Source of the DNA: Streptomyces mesophilus
Lineage (GTDB): Bacteria; Actinomycetota; Actinomycetes; Streptomycetales; Streptomycetaceae
NCBI RefSeq assembly: GCF_011044995.1
Contig: NZ_JAAKZW010000047.1
Span: 1 to 39,689 of the forward strand
Direction: 5' to 3'
DNA: 39,689 nt
Below the pieces are notes generated by a model. It was not told where the DNA came from, did no database searches, and saw nothing but the letters and a program-made list of their open reading frames with translations. The number at the start of each line of letters is the position of its first letter. Within the stretch, counting starts at the first letter, position 1. The translations under genes and the position numbers were made by a program. Below, one piece after another: positions 24,938 through 33,813 of the stretch.

Positions 24938-27900
24938 ATGCAGACCAAGCTGGACGAAGCCAAGGCCGAGCTGCTCGCAAGGGCCGCCCGAGTCGCTGAG
25001 CACAGCCCGGTCGGGGGACAGCTCCCGACCGGTGCCACGCGTGAGGACGACAAGCCGGACGGCGACACCGTTCTCACGTATCTCCAGCGCTACTACCTGC
25101 ACACGGCGCCCGAGGACCTGACCGACCGCGACCCGGTCGATGTCTTCGGTGCCGCGCTTTCGCACTACCGCCTGGCCGAGAACCGGCCGCAGGGCACCGC
25201 GAACGTCCGGGTGCACACCCCGACCGTCGAGGAGAACGGCTGGACCTCCAGCCACTCCGTGGTCGAGGTGGTCACGGACGACATGCCGTTCCTCGTGGAC
25301 TCGGTGACCAACGAGCTGTCCCGCCAGGGCCGCGGCATCCATGTCGTGATCCACCCGCAGGTGGTCGTACGCCGTGATGTCACCGGCAAGCTGATCGAGG
25401 TCCTCGCCGACAACACGGCGGCCGAGGCGGCCGCGGAGGCCGGGCACGAGACGCTCGTCGAGTCCTGGATCCACGTCGAGATGGACCGCGAGACCGACCG
25501 CGCGGACCTCAAGCAGATCACCAACGATCTCCTGCGCGTCCTGTCCGACGTCCGAGAGGCCGTCGAGGACTGGGAGAAGATGCGCGACTCCGCGCTGCGC
25601 ATCGCCGAGGACCTGCCCGCCGAGCCCACCGCCGACGATCTGCGCGAGCAGGACATCGAGGAGGCCCGCGAGCTGCTTCGCTGGCTGGCCGCCGACCACT
25701 TCACGTTCCTGGGCTACCGCGAGTACGACCTCACCGACGACGACTCGCTCACCGCCGTGCCCGGCACCGGCCTGGGCATCCTGCGCTCCGACCCGCAGCA
25801 CGCCGGCGGCGACGAGGCCCACCCGGTCAGCCCGTCCTTCAACCGGCTGCCCGCCGACGCCCGCGCCAAGGCGCGTGAGCACAAGATCCTGGTGCTCACC
25901 AAGGCCAACAGCCGCGCCACCGTGCACCGCCCGAGCTACCTCGACTACGTGGGCGTCAAGAAGTTCGACGCCGAGGGCAACGTCGTCGGTGAGCGCCGCT
26001 TCCTGGGCCTGTTCTCGTCCGCCGCGTACACCGAGTCCGTGCGCCGCGTCCCGGTGATCCGCCGCAAGGTGGAAGAGGTGCTCAAGGGCGCCGGCTTCTC
26101 GCCCAACAGCCACGACGGCCGCGACCTGATGCAGATCCTCGAGACGTATCCGCGCGACGAGCTCTTCCAGACCCCGGTCGACGAGCTGCGTGAGATCGCC
26201 ACCAGCGTGCTGTACCTCCAGGAGCGCCGGCGCCTGCGGCTCTACCTGCGCAAGGACGAGTACGGGCGCTACTACTCGGCCCTCGTCTACCTGCCGCGCG
26301 ACCGCTACACCACCGGTGTGCGCCTGCGGATCATCGACATCCTCAAGGAGGAACTGGGCGGCGCCAGCGTCGACTTCACCGCCTGGAACACCGAGTCGAT
26401 CCTGTCCCGGCTGCACTTCGTCGTCCGGGTCGCGCCGGGCACCGAGCTGCCGGAGCTCTCCGACGCGGACAAGGAGCGGATCGAGGCGCGGCTCGTCGAG
26501 GCCGCCCGCTCCTGGGCCGACGGCTTCGCCGAGGCGCTGAACGCCGAGTGCGGCGAGGAGCGCGCGGCCGAGCTGCTCCGCAAGTACTCGGGCGCCTTCC
26601 CCGAGGGCTACAAGGCCGATCACTCGCCGCGCTCCGCGGTCGCCGACCTCGTGCACCTGGAGGCCCTGGGCAAGAGCGAGCAGGACTTCGCGCTCTCGCT
26701 CTACGAGCCCGTGGGCGCGGGCCCCGGCGAGCGCCGCTTCAAGATCTACCGCTCCGGCGAGCAGGTCTCGCTCTCCGCGGTCCTGCCCGTCCTGCAGCGG
26801 CTCGGCTGCGAGGTCGTCGACGAGCGCCCGTACGAACTGCGCTGCAGCGACCGCAGCAACGACGCGTGGATCTACGACTTCGGTCTGCGCATGCCGAAGT
26901 CCAACGGCAACGGCGACTACCTCGCCGACGACGCCCGCGAGCGCTTCCAGCAGGCCTTCGCCGCCGTGTGGACCGGCGAGGCCGAGAACGACGGCTTCAA
27001 CTCCCTCGTGCTGCGCGCCGGTCTGAACTGGCGGCAGGCGATGGTGCTTCGCGCGTACGCCAAGTACCTGCGCCAGGCGGGCGCCACGTTCAGCCAGGAC
27101 TACATGGAGGACACCCTCCGCAACAACGTCCACACCACGCGCCTGCTGATCTCGCTGTTCGAGGCGCGGATGTCCCCGGACCGCCAGCGGGCCGGCACCG
27201 AGCTGACCGACGGGCTGCTCGAAGAGCTCGACGGTGCGCTCGACCAGGTCGCATCCCTCGACGAGGACCGGATCCTGCGGTCCTTCCTCGTGGTCATCAA
27301 GGCGACCCTGCGCACGAACTTCTTCCAGGAGGCCGGGGGCGGCAGGCCGCACTCCTACGTCTCGATGAAGTTCGACCCGCAGGCCATCCCGGACCTGCCG
27401 GCGCCCCGCCCCGCGTTCGAGATCTGGGTGTACTCGCCCCGTGTCGAGGGTGTGCACCTGCGCTTCGGCAAGGTCGCGCGCGGCGGGCTGCGCTGGTCCG
27501 ACCGGCGTGAGGACTTCCGTACGGAGATCCTCGGCCTGGTCAAGGCGCAGATGGTGAAGAACACGGTCATCGTGCCCGTCGGCGCCAAGGGCGGGTTCGT
27601 CGCCAAGCAGCTGCCCGACCCCGCGAAGGACCGGGACGCGTGGATGGCGGAGGGCATCGCCAGCTACAAGACCTTCATCTCGGCGCTGCTCGACATCACC
27701 GACAACATGGTGGCCGGCGAGGTCGTGCCGCCCGCCGATGTCGTACGGCACGACGAGGACGACACCTACCTCGTGGTCGCGGCCGACAAGGGCACGGCGA
27801 CGTTCTCGGACATCGCCAACGCGGTGGCCGAGTCGTACAACTTCTGGCTCGGCGACGCCTTCGCCTCCGGCGGCAGCGCGGGCTACGACCACAAGGGCAT

Positions 27901-29890
27901 GGGCATCACCGCCCGCGGCGCCTGGGAGTCCGTGAAGCGGCACTTCCGCGAGCTCGGCGTCGACACCCAGTCCGAGGACTTCACGGTCGTCGGCGTCGGC
28001 GACATGAGCGGTGACGTGTTCGGCAACGGGATGCTGCTCTCCGAGCACATCCGCCTGGTCGCCGCCTTCGACCACCGGCACATCTTCATCGACCCGAACC
28101 CGGACGCGGCCGTCTCCTACGCCGAGCGCCGCCGACTGTTCGAGCTGCCCCGCAGCTCCTGGGCCGACTACAACACCGAGCTGCTCTCCGCGGGTGGCGG
28201 GATCTTCCCCCGTACGGCCAAGGCGATCCAGCTCAACGCGCACATCCGCCAGGCACTCGGCATCGAGTCCGGGATCGCGAAGATGACCCCGGCCGAGCTG
28301 ATGCAGACGATTCTCAAGTCGCCGGTCGACCTGCTGTGGAACGGCGGCATCGGCACGTACGTGAAGTCGTCGGCCGAATCGCACACGGACGTCGGCGACA
28401 AGGCCAACGACGCGATCCGCGTCGACGGCGCCGACCTGCGTGTCAAGGTCGTCGGCGAGGGCGGCAACCTGGGGCTCACCCAGCTCGGCCGGATCGAGTT
28501 CGCGCAGCACGGCGGCCGCGTCAACACCGACGCGATCGACAACAGCGCGGGCGTGGACACCTCGGACCACGAGGTGAACATCAAGATCCTGCTGAACGCG
28601 GTCGTGGCCGACGGCGACATGACGGTCAAGCAGCGCAACAAGCTGCTCGCCGAGATGACCGACGAGGTCGGCCACCTGGTGCTGCGCAACAACTACGCGC
28701 AGAACACCGCCCTGGCCAACGCCCTCGCGCAGTCCTCCAGCATGCTCCACGCCCAGCAGCGCTTCATGCGCACGCTGGTGCGCGAGGGCCGGCTCGACCG
28801 GGCCATCGAGTTCCTGCCGACCGACCGGCAGATCCGCGAGCGCCTCGGCAACGACCTGGGTCTGACCCAGCCGGAGACGGCGGTGCTTCTGGCGTACACG
28901 AAGATCACCGTCGCCGAGGAGCTGATCTCCACCGGTCTGCCCGACGACCCGTATCTGCAGAGCCTGCTGCACGCCTACTTCCCGACGGCGCTGCGCAGCA
29001 AGTTCACCGAGCAGATCGAGGCGCACGCGCTGCGCCGCGAGATCGTCACGACGGTCCTGGTGAACGACACGGTCAACGCGGGCGGCACCAGCTTCCTGCA
29101 CCGGATGCGCGAGGAGACCGGCGCCTCGCTCGAAGAGGTCGTACGGGCGCACACCGCGGCCCGCGAGATCTTCGGGCTCTCCGAGGTGTGGGACGGGGTC
29201 GAGGCCCTGGACAACGTGGTCGCCGCCGACGTCCAGACCCGGATCCGGCTGCACTCGCGCCGGCTCGTCGAGCGCGGCACCCGCTGGCTGCTCAACAACC
29301 GGCCGCAGCCGCTCGAGCTGGCCGAGACGATCGGCTTCTTCAGCGAGGGCGTCCACCAGGTGTGGGGCGAGCTGCCGAAGCTCCTGCGCGGCGCGGACCT
29401 CGAGTGGTACCAGCAGATCTTCGAGGAGCTGACCGCGGCCGCCGTGCCGGAGGAGCTGGCGCAGCAGGTGGCCGGGTTCTCCTCGGCGTTCCCGGCGCTC
29501 GACATCGTGCTGATCGCCGACCGCGTGGGCAAGGACCCGATGGCCGTCGCCGAGGTCTACTACGACCTCGGGGACCGGCTCACCATCACCCAGCTGATGG
29601 ACCGGATCAGCGCCCTGCCCCGTACCGACCGCTGGTCGTCCATGGCCCGCGCGGCGATCCGCGAGGACCTGTACGCGGCGCACGCGGCGCTCACCTCGGA
29701 CGTCCTGTCCGTGGGCAACGGCAGCTCGACGCCGGAGCAGCGGTTCAAGTCCTGGCAGGAGAAGAACGCCGCGATCCTGGGCCGCGCGAAGACGACCCTG
29801 GACGAGATCCAGGGCTCGGACTCGTTCGACCTGGCGAACCTGTCGGTGGCGATGCGCACGATGCGGACGCTGTTGCGCACGCACTCGTAA
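24938..29890 (+). CDS. gdhB: NAD-specific glutamate dehydrogenase, large type
   Basis: The 1650-residue enzyme is of the 180-kDa class first known from Streptomyces clavuligerus. It oxidatively deaminates glutamate to 2-oxoglutarate and ammonia. Long N-terminal regulatory domains (from LQRYYLHTAPEDL on) precede the catalytic part. That part shows GGLRWSDRREDFRTEILGL, lysines 869, 874 and 884 in KAQMVKNTVIVPVGAKGGF, the dinucleotide-binding GVGDMSGDVFGNGML (about 1018) and GGNLGLTQLGRIEFAQHGG. The ATG at 24938 follows AGGAG with an 8-nt spacer and gives the known size; the frame extends 31 codons further up to an ATG at 24845 that lacks a ribosome-binding site. A strong terminator follows. Confidence 0.96.
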   Translation: MQTKLDEAKAELLARAARVAEHSPVGGQLPTGATREDDKPDGDTVLTYLQRYYLHTAPEDLTDRDPVDVFGAALSHYRLAENRPQGTANVRVHTPTVEENGWTSSHSVVEVVTDDMPFLVDSVTNELSRQGRGIHVVIHPQVVVRRDVTGKLIEVLADNTAAEAAAEAGHETLVESWIHVEMDRETDRADLKQITNDLLRVLSDVREAVEDWEKMRDSALRIAEDLPAEPTADDLREQDIEEARELLRWLAADHFTFLGYREYDLTDDDSLTAVPGTGLGILRSDPQHAGGDEAHPVSPSFNRLPADARAKAREHKILVLTKANSRATVHRPSYLDYVGVKKFDAEGNVVGERRFLGLFSSAAYTESVRRVPVIRRKVEEVLKGAGFSPNSHDGRDLMQILETYPRDELFQTPVDELREIATSVLYLQERRRLRLYLRKDEYGRYYSALVYLPRDRYTTGVRLRIIDILKEELGGASVDFTAWNTESILSRLHFVVRVAPGTELPELSDADKERIEARLVEAARSWADGFAEALNAECGEERAAELLRKYSGAFPEGYKADHSPRSAVADLVHLEALGKSEQDFALSLYEPVGAGPGERRFKIYRSGEQVSLSAVLPVLQRLGCEVVDERPYELRCSDRSNDAWIYDFGLRMPKSNGNGDYLADDARERFQQAFAAVWTGEAENDGFNSLVLRAGLNWRQAMVLRAYAKYLRQAGATFSQDYMEDTLRNNVHTTRLLISLFEARMSPDRQRAGTELTDGLLEELDGALDQVASLDEDRILRSFLVVIKATLRTNFFQEAGGGRPHSYVSMKFDPQAIPDLPAPRPAFEIWVYSPRVEGVHLRFGKVARGGLRWSDRREDFRTEILGLVKAQMVKNTVIVPVGAKGGFVAKQLPDPAKDRDAWMAEGIASYKTFISALLDITDNMVAGEVVPPADVVRHDEDDTYLVVAADKGTATFSDIANAVAESYNFWLGDAFASGGSAGYDHKGMGITARGAWESVKRHFRELGVDTQSEDFTVVGVGDMSGDVFGNGMLLSEHIRLVAAFDHRHIFIDPNPDAAVSYAERRRLFELPRSSWADYNTELLSAGGGIFPRTAKAIQLNAHIRQALGIESGIAKMTPAELMQTILKSPVDLLWNGGIGTYVKSSAESHTDVGDKANDAIRVDGADLRVKVVGEGGNLGLTQLGRIEFAQHGGRVNTDAIDNSAGVDTSDHEVNIKILLNAVVADGDMTVKQRNKLLAEMTDEVGHLVLRNNYAQNTALANALAQSSSMLHAQQRFMRTLVREGRLDRAIEFLPTDRQIRERLGNDLGLTQPETAVLLAYTKITVAEELISTGLPDDPYLQSLLHAYFPTALRSKFTEQIEAHALRREIVTTVLVNDTVNAGGTSFLHRMREETGASLEEVVRAHTAAREIFGLSEVWDGVEALDNVVAADVQTRIRLHSRRLVERGTRWLLNNRPQPLELAETIGFFSEGVHQVWGELPKLLRGADLEWYQQIFEELTAAAVPEELAQQVAGFSSAFPALDIVLIADRVGKDPMAVAEVYYDLGDRLTITQLMDRISALPRTDRWSSMARAAIREDLYAAHAALTSDVLSVGNGSSTPEQRFKSWQEKNAAILGRAKTTLDEIQGSDSFDLANLSVAMRTMRTLLRTHS

Positions 29891-29906
29891 CGGGATAACG
29901 CCTCCT

Positions 29907-29952
29907 GGCCGAGCACCTCGGAGCCGACCGCTCCGAGGTGTTCGGCCGTTTT
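29907..29952 (+). terminator. strong terminator after gdhB
   Basis: The arms 29907-29924 and 29930-29947 form an 18-bp stem with a single G-U pair and a 5-nt loop, CGACC, followed by GTTTT. It begins 17 nt after the stop and isolates the dehydrogenase gene from the glycosylation genes. Confidence 0.92.
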
Positions 29953-30020
29953 GCGGCGGGGAGGGCCGTGGGTTTCCGGCGCTGAGGTCCGTGGAGCTGA
30001 CGCCCCTACACGGTCTTTAT

Positions 30021-30049
30021 GCTGTTAAATCGGGCATTTGGGTTAAGGT
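30021..30049 (+). promoter_or_regulatory. candidate promoter of the glycosylation operon
   Basis: An AT-rich patch in an otherwise GC-rich gap holds a possible -10, TAAGGT (30044-30049), with GCTGTT (30021-30026) 17 bp upstream as a poor -35. The start codon of the first gene is 35 nt further on. Confidence 0.35.
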
Positions 30050-30083
30050 GGGTGCGATTGTGTACGCGCACCGAGGACCTCAG

Positions 30084-30878
30084 ATGCTGACGAAGACCCT
30101 TGTGTCACCGACGCCCCTGCCCGCGGCCTGGGCGGACACCGCGCTGACCGTCGTCATGCCCACGTACAACGAAGCGGGCAACCTGCCGCGGATGGCCGAG
30201 ACGCTGATGGCGCTCGCCGAGGAGCTGCCGGGCCTGAGCCTGCTCGTCGTCGACGACTCCAGCCCGGACGGCACCGGCGAGCTCGCCGAGTCCCTGGCCG
30301 AGCGCTACAACACGCACCGCGTCCGCATGCGGGTCCTGCACCGCACCGAGAAGGACGGCCTCGGCCGCGCCTACGCGGCGGGCATGACCCGTGCCGTCGA
30401 GGACGGCGCAGCGTACGTGCTGCAGATGGACGCCGACGGCAGCCACCCGGCACAGAAGGTCGCCGAGATGCTCGGCGTCGCGCTGTCCACCGGTGCCGGT
30501 GTCGTGGTCGGCAGCCGCTACGTGCCGGGCGGCTCGCTCTCGGACGCGTGGGGCGCGCACCGCAAGCTGCTCTCGCGCTGGGCCAACACCTACGCGAGCG
30601 CGATCCTCGGCACCCGCGTCCGCGACATCACCGGCGGCTTCAACCTGTGGCGCGCGGACACCCTGCGCGCGATCGACCTCGCGTCGGTGGGCAGTGCGGG
30701 CTACAGCTTCCAGGTCGAGATGAAGTACGCGGCGCTGCGCCGCGGCTTCGGCGTGATGGAGGTGCCCATCCACTTCGAGGACCGCACGGTCGGCGAGTCG
30801 AAGATGAACTTCGCGGTGCAGCTGGAGTCCATGGCGATGCCGTGGAAGCTGCGTGCCGCCGCCCGGGGCCGGCGCTGA
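30084..30878 (+). CDS. DPM1-like polyprenyl-phosphate glycosyltransferase (GT2)
   Basis: The 264-residue cytosolic GT-A enzyme starts at the ATG after GAGGA. It has TVVMPTYNEAGNLP, the nucleotide-binding DDSSPDGT (57-64), the metal-binding DAD (116-118, in MDADGSHP), VGSRYVPGGS and DITGGFNLWRADTL, all typical of polyprenol-monophosphomannose synthases. It lacks the C-terminal membrane helices found in GtrB/DpgS types, so it is the short DPM1 form. It should load a sugar, probably mannose or another hexose, onto undecaprenyl or polyprenyl phosphate. The next genes encode a GtrA flippase and a GT-C-like enzyme, so it probably supplies the lipid-linked donor for them. A frame open upstream to GTG 29991 is not favoured. 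Confidence 0.92.
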   Translation: MLTKTLVSPTPLPAAWADTALTVVMPTYNEAGNLPRMAETLMALAEELPGLSLLVVDDSSPDGTGELAESLAERYNTHRVRMRVLHRTEKDGLGRAYAAGMTRAVEDGAAYVLQMDADGSHPAQKVAEMLGVALSTGAGVVVGSRYVPGGSLSDAWGAHRKLLSRWANTYASAILGTRVRDITGGFNLWRADTLRAIDLASVGSAGYSFQVEMKYAALRRGFGVMEVPIHFEDRTVGESKMNFAVQLESMAMPWKLRAAARGRR

Positions 30879-30917
30879 ACACCCGCCGCGCAGAGACGAG
30901 TTGGTGAGCATCCCACG

Positions 30918-31397
30918 ATGACCACATTGCAGGACACCCCCACCGTGGCGCTGCCGGAGGCGGCGCCACGCCCTCGTGCGCGCCGCATGGCCCGCTACGG
31001 CAAGGAGCTGGCGAAGTTCGGGATCGTCGGCGGCAGCGGCGTCGGCGTCAACTTCGTCGTCTTCAACCTGCTGCTTCACGGCCTCGGCTGGGGCGCGATG
31101 ACCGCCACGGTGCTCGCGAGCTGTATCGCCATGGGCACCAACTACCTCGGCTTCCGCTTCTTCGCCTACCGGGACCGCGACAAGCGCACCAAGCAGCAGA
31201 TCCTGCTGTTCTTCGTGTTCAGCGGGATCGGGGTCGCGGTCGAGAGCGGCCTGTTCTACGTGGCGTACCACGGCATGGCGATGGACGGACCGCTCGGCTC
31301 GAACATCGCCAAGGCCGGCTCGATCGTCCTTGCGTCCGCGTTCCGCTTCCTCGTCTACCGCACCTGGGTCTTCCAGCATGACGCGCAGCGCGGCTGA
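30918..31397 (+). CDS. GtrA family flippase
   Basis: The 159-residue protein has four predicted transmembrane helices after a basic N-terminus (KELAKFGIVGGSGVGVNFVVFNLLL, then ATVLASCIAMGTNYLGFRFFAYRD, FFVFSGIGVAVESGLFYVA and the last, ending RFLVYRTWVFQ). This is the GtrA/DPMS flippase family, which is thought to move polyprenyl-phosphate-linked sugars across the membrane. It lies 40 bp after the DPM1-like gene and overlaps the next gene by 20 bp, so the three are one operon. Confidence 0.93.
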   Translation: MTTLQDTPTVALPEAAPRPRARRMARYGKELAKFGIVGGSGVGVNFVVFNLLLHGLGWGAMTATVLASCIAMGTNYLGFRFFAYRDRDKRTKQQILLFFVFSGIGVAVESGLFYVAYHGMAMDGPLGSNIAKAGSIVLASAFRFLVYRTWVFQHDAQRG

Positions 31398-32721
31398 ACG
31401 GGCCGCGCGCAGGCGGCGGTTGGTGCGGGCGCTGCCGCTGCTCGCCGTGGTCGCCCTCGTGGTGCTGCATGTCTTCGGCTACCCGGCGACGCGTTTCTCC
31501 AACGACTCGTACCGCTATGCCCGCGCCGCCTACGAGTTCCTCGGCGACTCCCCGAAGGCCGCGCAGGACAAGGCGGTCACCGCGTACTGCACCGACACCG
31601 CCAAGCTGGTGCAGCGCAACCGGATGCTGGACCAGCTCGCCTTCCGTGAGCCGGGAAAGCAGGCGGAGTACGTCGCGAACTGCGAGAAGAAGTACGCGAA
31701 CGGCCTTGAACCGACCGATCCGCGCTACGAGAAGATCTTCCACACCCGGCCCGCGTACCCCTTGATGGCCGCGCCCTTCGTGGCCCTGCTCGGCGCCAAG
31801 GCGGGCCTGACCGCGGTGGCGCTGGGCTTCACCGCGCTGGCCGGCCTGCTCGTGTACCTGCTGCTTCGCGCGCTGCGGGCACCGCCGCCGATCGCCGTAC
31901 TCGGGCAGGTTCTCTATTACGTGACGCCGCTGGCCGCATGGGGCGGCAGGCCGCTCACCGAAGGGCCGATGCTGGCGCTGATGACGGCGCTGCTGCTGGC
32001 CGCCGTATGGCTGCTGCAGGGGCGGGTCGCGGCCGGGGCCTGGCTGTTCGCGGGGGCCTTCGCGCTCGGGCTCGGGGTGAAGTACTCCAGCTTCCTGATG
32101 GCCGCACCCTTCCTGACGCTCGCCGCGGTGGCCGCCCTCGTCTTCGTGCCGCGCGTCCGCCATCGCGGCACCTGGTGGCTGGCCGGACTCTCCGCGGGCG
32201 GCACCGTCGTCGCGCTCGTCCTGAGCAAGGTGCTCGGGCTGCCCGGCATGGGCGAGTCGCTGCAGGACACGTTCACGTTGCACTGGTCCCGGCCGGAGAT
32301 CGCCGATCCCTGGCGGGCGCTCGCGCGTCTGAACCTCAACTACTGGTGGCAGTGGCTGCAGAAGGAGGCGCTCGCGCCGATGCTGCTGCTCCTGCTGGCC
32401 ATCGGCCTGTGGGGCGCCTGGAAGCGGTCCGTGCCGGTCGCCCTGTGCGTGGCCGCGATGGGGCTCGTCGGCTTCGGCACGATGGCCGCGCATCCGCTGG
32501 AGGTCGAGCAGGACCGCCTGTACGTACAGGTGTGGCTGGTCGTGGTGATCGGGGTGCCGCTGGCCCTCGACCGCATGTGGCGGGTGGCCCTGGCGCAGGG
32601 CGCCGCGGCCGGATCGGTGGAAGCGGCGCTCAGCGCGTCCGAGCCCCCGGCTCCCGGGCCTCAGACTCCCGAGCCCCCGGCTCCCGGCTCCCAGACCCCC
32701 GCGTCCCAGCGGACAGGCTGA
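31378..32721 (+). CDS. multi-pass membrane glycosyltransferase-like protein (GT-C type)
   Basis: The 447-residue protein begins at an ATG inside the end of the gtrA-like gene. It has a basic N-terminus, TM1 around 17-34 and a first outside loop beginning RFSNDSYRYARAAYEF, with an acidic residue at 43 where GT-C enzymes carry their catalytic Asp/Glu. About eight to nine more helices follow. This layout fits enzymes that take sugars from polyprenyl phosphate and transfer them outside the membrane; no specific family could be assigned. The C-terminal tail contains a duplicated decapeptide EPPAPG(P/S)QTP, encoded by a 30-bp repeat, and overlaps the convergent acyltransferase gene by 92 bp. Confidence 0.82.
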   Translation: MTRSAAERAARRRRLVRALPLLAVVALVVLHVFGYPATRFSNDSYRYARAAYEFLGDSPKAAQDKAVTAYCTDTAKLVQRNRMLDQLAFREPGKQAEYVANCEKKYANGLEPTDPRYEKIFHTRPAYPLMAAPFVALLGAKAGLTAVALGFTALAGLLVYLLLRALRAPPPIAVLGQVLYYVTPLAAWGGRPLTEGPMLALMTALLLAAVWLLQGRVAAGAWLFAGAFALGLGVKYSSFLMAAPFLTLAAVAALVFVPRVRHRGTWWLAGLSAGGTVVALVLSKVLGLPGMGESLQDTFTLHWSRPEIADPWRALARLNLNYWWQWLQKEALAPMLLLLLAIGLWGAWKRSVPVALCVAAMGLVGFGTMAAHPLEVEQDRLYVQVWLVVVIGVPLALDRMWRVALAQGAAAGSVEAALSASEPPAPGPQTPEPPAPGSQTPASQRTG

Positions 32722-33790
32722 ACGCCCGCCGCAGCAGCGCACCGCCCGGCCGTTCCACGTACCGGTGGATCAGCCACGCCACGCAGACCATCACGGCGAC
32801 GGCGGCCGACAGCAGCACCCACGGCGGGAGCGCGTCCCGCCACAGGTGCAGCAGATGCACGCCGATCGCCTGGTGGATCAGATACAGCGGATACGAGATC
32901 GCTCCGGCGGTCGTCAGCCAGCGCCAGTCGATGCGGTCGAGGTACCCGAGCGCCACGGCCGCCATCAGCACGTAGAACGCCGTCACCACGGCCACGCACA
33001 CGGTCCATGACAGCCGGTGCGAGTGCGGGCTGTAGTGCGCGGAGACCTCGATCATGCTGTGCTGCGCGAGCAGCCAGTTGACGCCGAGCAGCGCCCACGG
33101 GGCACCCTGGCGCGGGCCGTTCCTGCGGATCAGGTAGAAGGCGATACCGGAGAGGAACAGGGGCGCGTAGACCGGGTTGGCGAGCAGCCCGAGCACCGGA
33201 AGGCCGGCCGCGGGCGCGAGCACCACGGCCAGCGTCCACAGCCAGCAGAAGGCGACAACTCGCTTACGGGTCACGCCGATCCAGGCGACCACCGCGAAGA
33301 GCAGATAGAAGCGCAGCTCGGCCCAGAGGGTCCAGTACGAGTGGTCGACATCGTCGACGCCGAGCGGGTTCTGCACCATCGTCAGATTGGTCAGGATCTG
33401 GCTGATGGTCGGCCGGTCGCCCTCGGTGGGCAGCCCGGGAAGCAGCAGGAAGGCTCCGGTGGCGAGCACACAGAACCAGTACGCGGGGAACAGCCGCACC
33501 ACCCGGCTGCGGACGAAGGCCGTGAGCGGCTTGCCCCAGGCCGACATGCAGATGACGAACCCGCTGATGAGGAAGAAGAGTTCGACACCCAGCCAGGCAT
33601 ACGGGGCGATCGCGCCGAGCACGGGAAAGGTCCGCTGGGGGTCGGACCAGCCGCCTTCGCCGACGTAGTGGTAGAGCACGACGAGCAGCGCCGCGAGCAG
33701 CCGCAGGCCGTCGAGCACGCGCAGCCGGCCGGCCGTGCGCGGCGCCTCGGGCGCGCGGGTGGGCAGGGACGGGGCAGTGAGCACAGACAC
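32630..33790 (-). CDS. acyltransferase 3 family membrane protein
   Basis: The 386-residue protein starts with GTG at 33790 after GGAG. It has the acyltransferase-3 (OafA/OatA-like) pattern: LRVLDGLRLLAALLVVLYHYVGEGG with His41, AWLGVELFFLISGFVICMS, VRSRVVRLFPAYWF and about ten membrane helices, ending with HRYVERPGG. These enzymes transfer acyl groups, often acetyl, to sugars at the cell surface. The last ~25 residues are a repetitive tail from the 30-bp duplication. It lies 23 bp after the GT2 gene as the last gene of the minus-strand polymer operon, so it may acylate the polymer or its glycan. Confidence 0.92.
   Translation of the reverse strand: MSVLTAPSLPTRAPEAPRTAGRLRVLDGLRLLAALLVVLYHYVGEGGWSDPQRTFPVLGAIAPYAWLGVELFFLISGFVICMSAWGKPLTAFVRSRVVRLFPAYWFCVLATGAFLLLPGLPTEGDRPTISQILTNLTMVQNPLGVDDVDHSYWTLWAELRFYLLFAVVAWIGVTRKRVVAFCWLWTLAVVLAPAAGLPVLGLLANPVYAPLFLSGIAFYLIRRNGPRQGAPWALLGVNWLLAQHSMIEVSAHYSPHSHRLSWTVCVAVVTAFYVLMAAVALGYLDRIDWRWLTTAGAISYPLYLIHQAIGVHLLHLWRDALPPWVLLSAAVAVMVCVAWLIHRYVERPGGALLRRAFSLSAGTRGSGSREPGARESEAREPGARTR
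32641..32700. repeat. 30-bp tandem duplication coding on both strands
   Basis: Units 32641-32670 and 32671-32700 share the first 17 bases (GAGCCCCCGGCTCCCGG) and differ at a few later positions. On the plus strand each encodes EPPAPG(P/S)QTP at the end of the GT-C protein; on the minus strand the same DNA encodes the end of the acyltransferase (REPGAR repeats). Confidence 0.8.
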
Positions 33791-33813
33791 AGTGATTTCT
33801 CCGGGACGCGCGC

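Noticed and set aside
24845..24940. Earlier ATG (24845) for glutamate dehydrogenase
   Set aside because: It has no ribosome-binding site and the added residues come from the 9-bp repeat; ATG 24938 has AGGAG at 8 nt and gives the known protein length.
27697..27711. CACCGACAA inside the glutamate dehydrogenase gene (reverse of TTGTCGGTG)
   Set aside because: No TAnnnT at the required 8-nt distance, and it lies within coding sequence.
24860..29884. Minus-strand frame open for 1674 codons
   Set aside because: It mirrors the glutamate dehydrogenase gene codon for codon; very long antisense frames are normal in Streptomyces genes with GC-rich third positions. No domain is visible.
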